A DNA stretch of 64,000 bases, from NCBI GenBank assembly GCA_025617745.1, contig CM046868.1, positions 19,348,615 through 19,412,614 of the forward strand. The letters are read 5' to 3'. The notes below the pieces were generated by a model. The model was given only the letters and a program-made list of their open reading frames with translations, made no database searches and had not been told where the DNA came from. Below, one piece after another: positions 11,778 to 23,868 of the stretch (positions are counted from its first letter, which is position 1; every line of letters begins with the position of its first letter). The position numbers were made by a program, and so were the translations under genes. Source of the stretch: Heliocidaris erythrogramma (lineage: Eukaryota > Echinodermata > Echinoidea > Camarodonta > Echinometridae).

Positions 11778-12619
11778 AGTGGTAAAATCACGGACTGGGA
11801 CAATCAGGATTATTTTCCAACAACCATATAGATATGCGGACAATATCGGGAAATAATGCAAGGTTATAAATTTGGCGCAGACTTTGTTTTTTTTTCTCAT
11901 ACCAGGTATGCATGCTAGCCGTCATGGAGGTCACACCAGCTGCAATTCATCTTGCTGTATTGCTTCAAATCCAAGCTGAGAGAAATACTCAGCTAGCCCT
12001 GTTACCTCTTCCGTGTCTTGACCACACGCGCTTATATACATCTGCATTGGCTCCACGCTTTCCTGAAACATTATGCGTGGCATGCGCTTGAATTTGCGAA
12101 GCTGCCCGCAAGAAAGGCGGGATGTGCTGATGATGTCCGCATGACAATGCAGACAAGTTGCCAAAGGTGGCAGGAATTTCCATCTCCGCGTCCAAATTTT
12201 GGTTGAGACCAAAATTTGGAAGCAGAAATTTTGCCCTCTCCCAAAAATGCGGAAACGCCGGGAAGTGTTTAGGAATGATAAAGACAGTGAACGGAATCTT
12301 TCTAGAATATGCGGATAGGTTGCTGAATGAATGCGAATTTACTAATTTACTAATTCAACGTCTTACTAATTCTACATTCTGCGTCTTGTCTGCGCCCTAG
12401 TGGATGCCAGGTTTTAGTTTCATGAGATTAGGCAATGTCCAGAAGTTTCTCTCTACTATATGTTGTGTGCTTAACATTAAACCATTGCTATCATATACTC
12501 TGTAATCATGTAATGTCTCAAGCAGTGCCTGTAATACCGTAAAGTTAATCATCAAACATTTAGAGGCACATTCTTTCATCATTATCATGACATATATGTT
12601 CCTTTTGGAATACCTACAG

Positions 12620-14460
12620 ATGCCATCCTCTGGCCGTTCGTCGGGGAGCTCATCCCGCAGGAGTAGATCCAGTCACGGCCACCACCACCGTCACAGGAGA
12701 AGACACAGGCTAAGACCTAAACAGACGGAGAGGAACCTTGTGGCCTCCATCTTGGGGATGGTGGTGATAGCTGTTCTCATCTCAGCCCTGGCAGACCGCA
12801 AGTGGTTCAGGCTGCATGGTGGCAAGTGTAAACAGGAATATCTTGGAGCCTATCAATTCCTTACACCACATATTGAAAACATGGCATGTAAGTAGAATAC
12901 GTCACTGCCAGCAGATCGTACAAATATTGGAGTTTATGTTTGTGTTAGCCACATATTGACCTACTGATAGCAAGATATCAATGCAGTGTTATTCACCTAA
13001 TATTCAATTAAATCTGGTATTTAAAGGGGACCCGTCTTAACAACAAAAAAGAATTTGTACACTGTATATCGTTTAAAAAGACCTTCAAAATTGGTTCCCC
13101 AATTTATTTGAGACATTCAAATGCTTATGGATTAAAGAGCACAAGGGGACAAAATATTTGCTGTCAAGTCCAGCATAGAATTTAACTCAGAGATAAATTT
13201 CAGTGTAGAAATTATTAATAAACAGTATCTTTAAATACAATTAAACATAACCTTCCCTTCCAAGACTGTTGCGGAAACCTCATTATGACGACTTGAAGCT
13301 CGTTCACATATGCTGCGGCAAACCTCTGAAGAAAAAAACATTTTTTTGTGTATTGAATGAATGGCATGTGGGGATGCATGTCGCAACAAAGGTCCTACGC
13401 GTACTCACTTGTGTTATAAGATACCCGTCCCCCCCTTTTGTTTTAGGTGGTTTATCGCTGCATATTTGAACGAGCCTATATTGAGAGTAAGGTTTACAGA
13501 TCTTGTGTCCACTGGCTATTTTAAAACTATATTGGGCTTGGCCATCATCACAGTTACTTCATTTGTCTATTTGAAAGAAAAAAAAATGTGAAAATCTTTT
13601 TTGAGTCCATGATATTTACTCCTTTTCAGTCTAAAAGGACTGCTATATATGTTATGAGTAAAGTAATAATATATCTTTAAATATTAATTGGGGTGCATCA
13701 TGTTTCCTCCATTGCAGCCTACCAGTACTGTTTTACATCTAAAGCAGTACCGATCATGAGAGCAGTGATAGGGTTCCTGTTCTTAGGCATTGTGTCATCT
13801 CTTGTTGCTTTCTTCCTGGACACCCTAGGACCAATGCAGACACCTTTGAAGCTATGTAGAAGATTTGCCATCTCATCCATTATAACAGGTACTGTATGGG
13901 CTATAAATATTTGAACAAACTTTGAAAAGTCCTTCACAAGCCTTGAACGAGAATGCTACTGAATTCCAGAAGTCAAAGTAGTTCTTGTTTTATTTTTGGC
14001 TTTATAGCAATTTCTTGGCATGAAAATAAAGTTCTTGTTTACAAATGGAGAAAGTTTCATCTCACAAAGTTTTCGTTTTACTTTGTCTTTTCTCTCTCTC
14101 TCTACATTTCTCTCTCTCATTTTCCTACGTTCTATCTCCCTCTCAGTGCTATTCTGCGTAGCGATTAATGGTTTCTGCTACTGGGTATCCACCTGTATTG
14201 AGGAAGAGCTCAAAGCCTACAAGCTAGTTTCAACAAGCAAAGTCTACGTCACCTTCGAGATGGGCTACTACCTCATCGTCGTCTCGGGGGCGCTCTCCGT
14301 CGTCATAGCAGCCACCAACCTCCTACGGCGCTACCCGCTCTACGACGAGCCACAGAGACGGGAGAGGTTGGTGGAAGACTGGGATGAACTGTTGGAGCAA
14401 GAGTTGCCGGGTTTCCCTCCCAGTACTGCCCTGACCGCACCTCCTGCTTATACCCCGTAA
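12620..14460 (+). CDS. TMEM127: transmembrane protein 127 (copy A), three coding exons
   Basis: Exons 12620-12887, 13718-13888 and 14147-14460 join in frame (phase 1 at both introns; donors GTAAGT and GTACTG, acceptors ATTGCAG and CTCTCAG) to give 250 residues; human TMEM127 has 238. Family hallmarks are KQTERNL before membrane segment 1, WFRLHGGKC after it, FLGIVSSL in segment 2, SKVYVTF before segment 4, and the C-terminal PPAYTP. Segments lie at about 40-58, 103-123, 138-160 and 183-205. Residues 245-248 form a PPxY motif, which binds WW domains of NEDD4-family E3 ligases. The acidic DELLEQEL near 227-234 could be an endocytic dileucine signal. Human TMEM127 is an endosomal/lysosomal tumour suppressor that restrains mTORC1. 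The N-terminus is unusually His/Arg-rich (13-33). The start follows the acceptor directly; an ATG at 12587 would need an unspliced 5' end. Confidence 0.93.
13297..13475. mobile_element. MITE in TMEM127 intron 2 (GCTCGTTCA ends)
   Basis: The left end GCTCGTTCACATATGCTGCG is repeated inverted at the right as CGCTGCATATTTGAACGAGC. Its interior TACTCACTTGTGTTATAAG also occurs in the element just after the stop codon at 14462-14718, so the two are one family. Confidence 0.7.
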
Positions 14461-14461
14461 C

Positions 14462-14718
14462 GGCTCGTTTACATATATGATGCTTTAAACTGCTGCGGCA
14501 AAATAAAAGGCTGTTTTACTTAATGGTAAGTGAGGGTGAGGAAAGAGTATTGGCGCATAACAAAGCCCTCTAAGCATACTCACTTATCTGTGTGTTATAA
14601 GATACTGAAATTTGAGGATAAGATACTGAAATTTGAGGATGCACGGTAAGCTTGTGTCATTTTATTTTGGCGCAGCAGATTTTTCAGATGGTTTACCGCG
14701 TCATATGTGAATGAGGCC
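14462..14718. mobile_element. MITE abutting the TMEM127 stop codon
   Basis: It starts GGCTCGTTTACATATATGA one base after the TAA stop and ends TCATATGTGAATGAGGCC. TAAC precedes the left end, and TTAAC follows the right end, a possible short target duplication. It belongs to the same family as 13297-13475. Copy A carries a 21-base direct tandem repeat (AAGATACTGAAATTTGAGGAT twice, near 14599-14640) that copy B has once. Confidence 0.65.
14502..14507 (+). terminator. TMEM127: candidate poly(A) signal AATAAA (copy A)
   Basis: This is the first AATAAA after the TMEM127 stop, 42 bases downstream and inside the MITE. Whether it is used cannot be told from sequence alone. In copy B the equivalent is at about 39883-39888. 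Confidence 0.3.
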
Positions 14719-15656
14719 TTAACTCTTACTGTGCCAAGGGGTTTAGCTCTCTTCAAAATTTTACCAAAATGTGATCAATGCTTACTTTTCAAATGTCTGC
14801 ACTTCTTTAACCATCTGTTATGTCACAAAATGTTGTGTACAAAACTTGTAGGAAATTTATTACCATTTCTTATGATCCCAAACATTACTTTACCCAACCA
14901 TATGGATAAGAATTATTGAATATTACATTTGAGTTTCCTTTTTGTTCATTATATTTTTGTTTCTCATTTGTTTACCATTGTTTAATGTTGAAATAAGGTA
15001 ATATCTTTTTTAAAATCCACAATTTTCTCTGAAATTTTCTATGGTAGCATGTATTTATAATCATATATTTAGAATGCTTGATTTATGCTCAAAATTTTGA
15101 TATACATTGACAACCATATACCTATCCTGTGGTCTAGCAGTTGGTGAATGAATATGACAAGTCTATCAGTCACATATACGTGCCATCAGCAGTGAAAGAG
15201 TTAATGGGTATGTCGTCTTTTAATGAAATACTAGACTGTGATGACGTATCTTGATTAACCCGTTGACTACTGAATTCTTTCATTTCCATACGCTTAATAC
15301 ACGATCCACCCGGTTCCCGTAGCCAATGGGGTTATTTCAACTGGAGAGGTTCGTAAACGGAAATATCAATTACCATTTGATGTGCTGAAACTTTTTAGAC
15401 AATTTACCACCAGAGTTGCAGTTGTCCCCATCCTAAAGATGTATAGTCAAAGCTGTTTAAAAAAAATGGTGACCTCTATTTACAAGCCACCTGTGTGTAG
15501 TGACCTTTTCCGATGTGTCCCCTTAGAAAATACAGCTTTCAGAACCTCTCTAGAAATACCAACTGCCTATAGAAGGGCCCCCTAATTCTAACTCCAGACC
15601 CCCAACTGTGAGATTTTAACATGTGTTCATGCATACAGAACCTATAATTTTAATCT

Positions 15657-15806
15657 GGGCACCGTCTTATAAAGAGCTACGATTGATTGCAAATAATTTG
15701 CAATTGATATCAATCACAACTCTGTACTTAAGAGATAGGAGATTGGAAATCTGAGAGAACTTGCGATCGATTCGAATCAATCACAACTCTTTTTAAGACA
15801 GGGCCC
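15657..15806. mobile_element. 150-bp MITE with GGGC ends
   Basis: About 30 bases at the left end (GTCTTATAAAGAGCTACGAT) are inverted imperfectly at the right (CACAACTCTTTTTAAGAC, GGGCCC). The centre contains two further short palindromes, including ATTTGCAAT. Confidence 0.6.
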
Positions 15807-16080
15807 AGGACTCCATGTGAAAAAAAAGTTCATGTGGAGCCCAGCTTTTTAATTGTCATTTTGTCAAAGAAGATCATAGTCTGACTGTATAATGTACAGT
15901 GGGCTGGATACACTAAGCTATGAGGCTATTTTGTCATTAGAAGTGATAAGGCTGGTTTACAAATGTATTCAAATTGGTTTGGCTTACATAATAATACTAA
16001 AGTATGCAAACTTCATATTGTTTCTTAAAGATACTAAACCATGACAGGTGAATGGGATCGATTGGTACTGTACAGATCTT

Positions 16081-16098
16081 GGGGGGGGGGGGGGGGGG
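16081..16098 (+). repeat. G18 homopolymer, length-variable between copies
   Basis: Eighteen G here; only six G in copy B at about 41446. It is one of many long G or C runs in the window. Confidence 0.9.
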
Positions 16099-18075
16099 AA
16101 TTTGAATTTTGAAGACATTTGTGAACAATCCTATTACAAAACTTTACATGTAGCCAGCCTCACATGGTGCAGTTTAGTTTTTGGTGCTTTATACTACGAC
16201 AAGATAAGATGTTCTCTAGCTCTATCATCATTCTGTCTGTAATCACACAGTATGTTAGATAGAATGAAATCCAACTTCAGCTGTGTCTTCTATTGTAGCG
16301 TATGAAAAACTCTGCTCCATGTGAGGATGGCTGCATTTGTTACAGTACTACATTTTGATATTGTGGCACAGATAAAATGTTAATTTATCATATTGATCTC
16401 TTATTGTCTATTGGCTTATAAAATAAGCATGTGAATGTTTGTAATATTCTCTTTCTCTCACATGGGAATATGTTTTTGTAGTACAGTTGGTATATTGCAG
16501 CATTGGCAGAAGATAAGAATCGTTCTGTGAATGTTTGTTTATGTGGTGATCAACGACATATTTATAATGGATAAATGATTTTCATTCATTTATCGTTTAC
16601 CAAGCATATACGTATTACTAGTCGGCTATATATAGTCATTGGGGTTGCTTTTTGTGATCTTTGATACAATATATATGACTTGATGCATCAATATATGTCA
16701 TGATTTGTATTCTCCCACTATTATTACATATTACATGAAATATATTGCCATGATTTTCTAACATGCTTGTTTATCACTGTTACTCTTGCTGTGTTTCATT
16801 TGCAATTTGTATATATGCCAAATTCCAAAAGCTGTTTTACAGGTAAGCTTTGTAAAATGATTGTAATTGATAATTCTAGGTGGATGGAAAATATTGATTT
16901 ACATGATTTATAAGTGCACTTGGTTGGTTACCTATCCACTGCTATATTCACTCCATCACTTCATTTTTTTTTGCATGGTTTATAAGTATCCCTTCTAAAG
17001 AGGAGTGCGGTGATGTCTAAAATATGTAATCTGCTTTCCTTTCTGATGTCAAGATACATGTAGTTTATGTAGTGTGTATATTCAAGCTCGTAGATTAACG
17101 GTTGTACTTATCTTACATTAAATTCTTCATTCATGAATTTGTGGGGGGGGGGGGGGGGGTGGGGGTCTTCTTAAATTTGTCATGTTATATGCATGTGCAT
17201 GATTATATGAAGGCATATATACAACTCATTGGAAAGATTAAGTGGAAATATGTGTACAAAATTAAGAGATTGACTTCATTTTTTATGTATTTGATTGTTA
17301 ACACTAGTCCAAAGAATTTCATATCAAGTTAGCATATATTAATTCAAAGATTTGTTTTAAGGTATTTGCACTACAATTGTGAATAGATGTAAGATATTGA
17401 TACTTACGTTGTATGATATATACATCACGGAATCACAAAGAATATGTAATTTAATAATACCTTCAAGTACTCTTTGTAATGTATGTGTATATTATGCACA
17501 GTTTCTTAATGATGAACGTGGCTTTAAGAATTTGCAATATAATATACAGTAGTTTGAAGGAACACTTTCTTCCAGAACAATCACTCTGGACTTTGGAACC
17601 AGCAAAAAGACAGCAAAGAAGAGTGGACAAGTTTGTGTTAATCCACAAAGAGAAAGCAGTGTTCAATGCTTTTTTTTTATGAAGAGAATAATATATGTTG
17701 TATTATACTTTTGTTGTAAATAATTATGAGAAGAGATGTCTATATGTAAACAAGTGTAATACATTATGTAGGTTTAGGTAGAAATAGAAACTAGAAATGA
17801 ATTTCCTTTGTGTCACGAAGTAATATTTAGGAAAGGTAAATGATTTACATGATTTCAAGGCATACGCACATCTAATATCTGCAAATACTTACAGTGAGAA
17901 ATTGGGTTGAACAAATTTGTTACCACATGTTAATTTGGTAAATAACTTGTATTTTTCATTTCATGTTCTACCTATTAATTAGAAAGCATTTCCATTGCCA
18001 TATACTCATAAATGTATTCAAGTGCTTTTTTATCCTGGTTTTGCATAAATGTATTAAGATATAAGTAGGCTTAAA

Positions 18076-18298
18076 GGGCCAGTCCCACATGACCAATAAC
18101 TAGAAAATTTAACTATCCTGGTATTTGAAAGACCACACCTTCACGGTGCTAAAAAGCTTATTAGCCTACATCTGAGAGATAGGATCTGCAACATCAACAT
18201 CCAATACTTTTTCAACCTAAACTTCAGACCATTTTGGGAACTATTATCGTTATGATTGTTATTAAAATTATTATAATTAGTAAAGTGGGACACAGCCC
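18076..18298. mobile_element. probable MITE with GGGCCAGTCCCAC ends
   Basis: The left end GGGCCAGTCCCAC and right end GTGGGACACAGCCC are imperfect inverted repeats. The interior is partly AT-rich ATTATTATAATTA. It is present in both copies with small indels. Confidence 0.45.
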
Positions 18299-19803
18299 AT
18301 AAGTACGCAATTACTCAGAAAATCTTTACCTGGTGGAAGATTTGTTACCGTAATGAGTACATGTATATAGCAATAAGACACACAATTACAGGTATTTTTT
18401 TTTCTTCTAGAATATATATGTCTTAATTATTATTATAATTAGTTACATTGTAGACACTTGACATGGAATGGATACCTGTAGATAAGTAAAGACTCATGAC
18501 AATATGATAGAGGTAAAGCCCTCCCCCTTTTTTGTGAAGATTTAATTCTAAACCAATGATTAATTTTGTATTTGACAATCCTTACGTTTCCCTTGGACTG
18601 GTTTTATTTTGAAAATTAAATTTATAGTCTTGGTATCGTGACATACATGTACATCAGAAATTTATTCTTTTTCTGGTCACTACTATACTGACAGCAATTT
18701 GTAATATTTTTGTCAATAAATTGGGGAATAGGGTTTTGTATTGGGTTTTGTATTGGAATAAAATGGGGTAAAAATTTCATAAGTTCACATGCAGTTGTTT
18801 TTAAAATGCCATTTTTATTTTATTTTTTAGGGGAAGGGTTGAACAGAGCTCATTTGATAAAATATTGCCCATAAAAGGCATAATCAGGGAAATTACATTA
18901 ATCATAACTTTTATTTGCTTTGTAGATTTGAATTGAAGGTGGATGGCTTTGTTTATTGTATGGAAGTTTTATAATGAATTTCAAGAAAAGGAATAAATAA
19001 TTTGATATCCAACAAACAAGCTCTTGTGTCGATATGTTCTGTGTATGAATGGAATTATGCCGAATTGAGATAAGAGTACGATGCAACTGTAGGTTTGTGT
19101 AAAGATTTGGCAATTATCTGGAAAATTCTTTCTTTTTTTTAACTCGTCGTTACTTCACTCTGCCTTCACCAATTCTATATCAGGCCTTCATTGATCAAAT
19201 ATTGAGCATACATTTTCTTCTATCCCATATAAATTAACAGTACATATGTATATAATATCAGAATATTGAGCACGTCTCATTTTTACATCTTAGAAAACTA
19301 AGGATTCAATCCAAAGTTGATAATTTTAGATAAGATAATTTATGTGAATGCAGAAAAATTAGGAAAATAGAATGGTGAAAGTATGAATGAAATCCTACAA
19401 GGAATAAGAAAGTTATGGGTGTTAAAAAAATGAGATCACTTAATGTATGCCAGTCTCAAATTGGCAATTTGGTGACTCTATGACATATTGGTGGTCAACT
19501 CTCGCGTTTGTCGTACACTAAATATTAATTTGCAGTTTCCTCAAGTGCTTTTCCTCTCCGGACAGTACTCGAAATATATTGTAGATAGCATATTTTCATA
19601 GGTCCTCATAAAGAAAAAGATTCTACCTAGTAATACATTGTAAAAATAAATGACATTTTAGTATTTTTGTGTGTTGGAGTAAATGGGGGAGTTGTCCGCC
19701 ACCACTACATCTTAGTGACAATACCGATTCGGCCAATTTGAAATTCCAATATGTATAGTGATTACAACTTTCAAAAATTTGTAACTTTCTTATTGCTTGT
19801 CCA

Positions 19804-20123
19804 ATAAGCCAGTTCGGGGTTAGCGCATGGTACAAATGACCCCAAATATCCACAGATATTTTAGACATGGAGGGTCCCTTTATGTGCACTTCAGAAAAAT
19901 AACTCTGGGAGTGATAGAGGTGCCTCATGAATAGCTTTTGTTTCCCCCTTTAAAAAGAATACTTCCACCTGGATATCATGTAATGAACCATTAGTGCATA
20001 ATTGAATAATGATTACATGACATTCATGAGCACATATCGAATATTAGTGTCAGTGGGTTTTAGAATTTGGTACAGATGACCTTTATCTGCTCATGCTCAG
20101 ATTGCATCTCCGAAGTGGCTTAT
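19804..20123. mobile_element. TIR element present only in copy A
   Basis: The ends AATAAGCCAGTTCGG and CCGAAGTGGCTTATT are inverted repeats with one mismatch. Copy B reads straight through the site as TGTCCAATTAATTTG (about 45890-45904). It therefore inserted after the two sequences diverged, or was lost cleanly from B. The interior holds an imperfect palindrome around TGGTACAAATGACC. Confidence 0.7.
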
Positions 20124-20186
20124 TAATTTGAAACTTTCAATAATCTGCTTTCTGATTTTTCTTCTTTCTTTCAGAACAACTTACAA

Positions 20187-20988
20187 TTAAAGGAGAATGA
20201 AACTCCTCAACAAACAGTTGATAATCATGTGGAAAATTGGTAGCCTGTTCAAAATATCTTGAAAATACATGTACTCCTATTTGATTACTCAATAAGGAGA
20301 ACAATCTCTCTAAAGTTTGCAGATTCCTTGCTAGATATTATCCCATGGGGGCTGCCATTTTGAAAAACTGTGATGTCATATGAGTACATGTCCATTTACC
20401 TGCACACAATGGATATGATGTTGCATATTGAATAGCTATTGTACAACTAAAGCCAACCAATGCAAAATGGCAGCCATCTTGGTACTCCCATTGTCTCGCA
20501 CAGGTGATATCTAAGAGCAGTTGTAGGTCTTTGTCACTTCTTTGAAGAATTGACAAAGCTTTGTCTGACCCAAACAACAACTTGTGCATGCCAAATCCTG
20601 CTTAAACGAAAGAAACAGCTGAACCAAATATCTTGACACAAATAAGGTTACATGACAGGGTAAAACTATCTTCATTTGAATGTACATGTACATGACTACA
20701 AAAATGCTTTACATGTATTATGAGAAAATCCAGTGTCATGCATTCCACAGGTGATCATGTAGCTAGTGTATGGGTCAGTGGGTATCTCACAAATAGAACT
20801 GCTCCGACATTACTTTGTAAAGAAACTGGCAGCCCCCATGGGATATTGTCTAGCAAGGAAACTGCAACTTTTTGAGACACTGTTATCCTTGAATAATCAA
20901 TCAAGAGTAATTTCAAGATATTTGTAATAGGCTGACAATTATCTACATGATTGTAGGTTAATGTTTATTACCTTTCATTCCCCTTTAA
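20187..20988. mobile_element. TTAA fold-back element nested in family 1 MITE
   Basis: It begins TTAAAGGAGAATGAAA and ends TTTCATTCCCCTTTAA. The arms run about 170 bases inward to CCATGGGGGCTGCC and its inverse. Flanking family 1 sequence rejoins across a single TTAA, supporting a TTAA target. Family members occur at 45961-46779 (copy B) and, diverged, at 53353-54164. Confidence 0.75.
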
Positions 20989-22289
20989 GGTTGGACTTCC
21001 CTTCAAACCATTCACTGACTAAAGAAAAAAACAAGGAGAATAAAATATTGTATATCCAAGTCCAAATTTATTATTGATATGAAATACTGAGATCAATTCT
21101 CTTCTTATACACTGCAGCAGAGAATAGAGATTATTGATACTACAGGGGTCATGACCTCGTCACTTGGGGTCACGACCTTTCATTCTTTTGTACAAACTTG
21201 TATGCTATCCATATGTACATACACATAGTCCTGCAATCAACAACAGACATCCCAATGCAATACCACTGTCCGTCACCCATTGCCGCTCATGGACAATTTT
21301 GAAAGAGGAGACATGAAAAAGTTACATCATATCATGTGAAAAGTCAGAAGGGCGTAAATAATGTCTTCTAATACAGAGTTAACGCCTTTCTGGCTCTTAG
21401 CAGAAGATTCGCAGAGAGTCTCTTTGTTGGATGCAGGATTGAGTTCTAGGGACTTTCCCTGTCGGTCAAAACCAGTCAAACACATAGTCCTAATAAATAA
21501 TACCAGGTCGTTAGAAACACAGAATCTATCCCATCTCATCCCACCCACCCACCTGCACACTGCATATCACACACATCGTTACCACGTTCTTCCAAATTAC
21601 ACCTCAAAATTCGGTGTTGATTCTAGAGGGTCCGGGAGCGGAGGCCATAACTTAGTGTAACTGATGCTAATGCCAAATTTGACTAATAATAATTTGAAAG
21701 GTATCAGTTAACTCATTGAGTAAAAATGAAAATGGTTTAATCGTGCATAAATTGAAAGAGCATATTGAAAAGTTAGGTAAGAAGGTTATCATTCAGTGTA
21801 TCATAAGAGAAATTGATCTCACCTTTTTTTCTCAATGTGTTTAATGAATAGAATCTTTTGGGTGGGATTCCAAATATATCTACAAATGTAGTCAAGTGAA
21901 ATTCACAATACTGCCTAATTTCATTTGAGAGGGGATTTTTTTTCTATAGATGTTTTCTTTATTATCTTGACACCCCATAAAATATGAATGCATGTTTTTG
22001 TCACTGTCACATAGAGTGTTGAATAGTACATTTAAGGCAGGCCTAAACTTAAGTGGGAATTGGGCCTCTTTAGAAAGTTTTATAAAAGAAAGAAAATTAA
22101 GGAAGGGGAAAGAAAAATGAGATGGGTAGAAGAAAAAAAAAATGGGATTTTTTTGTTTTTGTGAGAAAATTATTTGCATGGAAAATGTCTGATAATATCA
22201 AGGTATCGAGTTATTCTACCAGTTTTATCTTCATTAATCATTAATTGAAATGTCATTCTTTATGAATCAAATGTTTTTCCTTGACAAAA

Positions 22290-22636
22290 TGGACAACAAA
22301 TTTGGGTTCTACAATGCAAATGTACGACGAAGGGTAACGATAAGCAAAATCTGATTTTGCTCTGTGTGTTGGGGTTCCATTTTGATAAATAATCAAAATA
22401 TAAAGCTTGAAATGTTACTTCTAATAAGCGATAGTGTATGCATTCACTTTGAAAAGGATGCACACAAGACCAAGTCCCATTTGGGTTCTGTGTGCATTTT
22501 TTAAATATTGTATCCTTTATTTCCTTCATGCTTCAGTCAACCCATAGAATGCCAGGTCAAGTTTTTGGAAATTTATTCTATATATTTTGTTTCTAAACAA
22601 AAATCATTTTTTATGTGCTTGATAACCTTTAAACCT
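22290..22636. mobile_element. diverged relative of the MITE at 49237-49611
   Basis: Ordered similarity blocks are shared with the element in the unique region: GGGGTTCCAT, TAATCAAAATAT, CAACCCATAGAA, TTTATTCTA-like and a right end ACCTTTAAA. The left terminus is not identified. Confidence 0.45.
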
Positions 22637-22639
22637 CCC

Positions 22640-23115
22640 CTTATACATGTAGCACTGACAGAATTAAGAGGATGTAACCATTGGGCAGATATACATGTAC
22701 AAGTACATATTTTAGTAAAATAAAAATCACTTGGAACAATGTATACAGATGATAATAATAAATGATGCCCATCCTATTATACCAGCAATGATAAAAAAGA
22801 AGACACTAGAGCTTCTGTTAGTGCCACATGAATCTTAGTCTTCATTACCATTAATGAATCAATATCAACAAGAATAAATAAAGAAATAAAGCACACAATA
22901 ACAGGAAAAGCTATACAATAATGAATAACGATTTTAAAAAATGATATGAAACAATGATTCCTGATTCAGTTTTACAATCCATGATTCCCCTCTACTAAGA
23001 CACAATACAATACCTTTCAATATAGCTCTAGACATTCTTCATTCTATCCAACATCCTAAACTCTGTAGAACAATTCTATTACGACAAGGAAAGACCCATC
23101 ATTTTTGCCAACGTC
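22640..23115. other. non-coding sequence up to the contig end
   Basis: Simple AT-rich sequence with no recognised gene or complete repeat, ending at the assembly gap. Its counterpart in copy B is about 48436-48911. Confidence 0.6.
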
Positions 23116-23615
23116 NNNNNNNNNNNNNNNNNNNNNNNNNNNNNNNNNNNNNNNNNNNNNNNNNNNNNNNNNNNNNNNNNNNNNNNNNNNNNNNNNNNNN
23201 NNNNNNNNNNNNNNNNNNNNNNNNNNNNNNNNNNNNNNNNNNNNNNNNNNNNNNNNNNNNNNNNNNNNNNNNNNNNNNNNNNNNNNNNNNNNNNNNNNNN
23301 NNNNNNNNNNNNNNNNNNNNNNNNNNNNNNNNNNNNNNNNNNNNNNNNNNNNNNNNNNNNNNNNNNNNNNNNNNNNNNNNNNNNNNNNNNNNNNNNNNNN
23401 NNNNNNNNNNNNNNNNNNNNNNNNNNNNNNNNNNNNNNNNNNNNNNNNNNNNNNNNNNNNNNNNNNNNNNNNNNNNNNNNNNNNNNNNNNNNNNNNNNNN
23501 NNNNNNNNNNNNNNNNNNNNNNNNNNNNNNNNNNNNNNNNNNNNNNNNNNNNNNNNNNNNNNNNNNNNNNNNNNNNNNNNNNNNNNNNNNNNNNNNNNNN
23601 NNNNNNNNNNNNNNN
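23116..23615. other. assembly gap of exactly 500 N
   Basis: The round length marks a placeholder gap of unknown true size. Some Hi-C scaffolders insert 500 N by default, which would be consistent. Long frames that span it are artefacts. Confidence 0.98.
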
Positions 23616-23868
23616 CCCCCCCCCCCCCCCTTTTGTAAGAGAAGTATGAATTTTTACCATAGACGATTTTTTTGCTTGTCAGGGAATTATGGAGGGAAAA
23701 TGAACCCCATAACCCCTACTGAGCGATTTTGGAAGGTTTGGCGAAATTTTTTTTTTGTCGTACCCCCCCCCCCCCCCCTTTATACGGGTCTTATACGGGT
23801 CTACCTTTTCACAAACTTTCATTTTTGTGCCCCCTCTTTTACTCAATCCTGGATCCGCGCCTGAACTA
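23616..23868. mobile_element. right-hand fragment of a hAT-like (GGATCCGCGCCTG) element at the contig start
   Basis: The contig begins in a C run (23616-23630). A 3' end CCTGGATCCGCGCCTG lies at about 23847-23862. The part around 23680-23740 (CAGGGAATTATGGAGGGAAA, CCCCATAACCCC, ACTGAGCGAT) matches the reverse complement of 27980-28050, which follows a CAGGGGCGGATCCAGG terminus. It interrupts the element that resumes at 23869. Confidence 0.5.

Larger units (their letters stand above)
19299..21006. mobile_element. MITE family 1 member, interrupted by two later insertions
   Basis: This matches the uninterrupted element at 60442-61021 in blocks: TGGTGAAAGT, CAAGGAATAAGAAAGTTATG, TCTCAAATTGGCAATTTGGTG, CAAAATATATTGTAGATAG, ACAATACCGATTCGGCCAAT, and a right end AAGGTTGGACTTCCC. 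Insertions at 19804-20123 and 20187-20988 split it. Removing both leaves a contiguous match. Confidence 0.6.
4304..23115 (+). repeat. copy A of a large direct duplication (probable allelic contig)
   Basis: Apart from scattered substitutions and indels, this segment matches 23869-48911 in the same order and orientation, including the complete TMEM127 gene and every MITE around it. It stops exactly at the 500-N gap: the last bases before the gap (GACCCATCAT...CCAACGTC) match 48890-48911, after which copy B simply continues. That boundary is expected for a contig end, not for a biological duplication junction. Confidence 0.95.

Noticed and set aside
12587..12619. Upstream ATG giving an 11-residue N-terminal extension to TMEM127
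   Set aside because: TACCTACAG at 12611-12619 looks like a splice acceptor and the extension has no family match; 12620 is preferred.
23079..23660. Long open frames on both strands across the gap
   Set aside because: They consist almost entirely of N and are artefacts of the 500-N placeholder.
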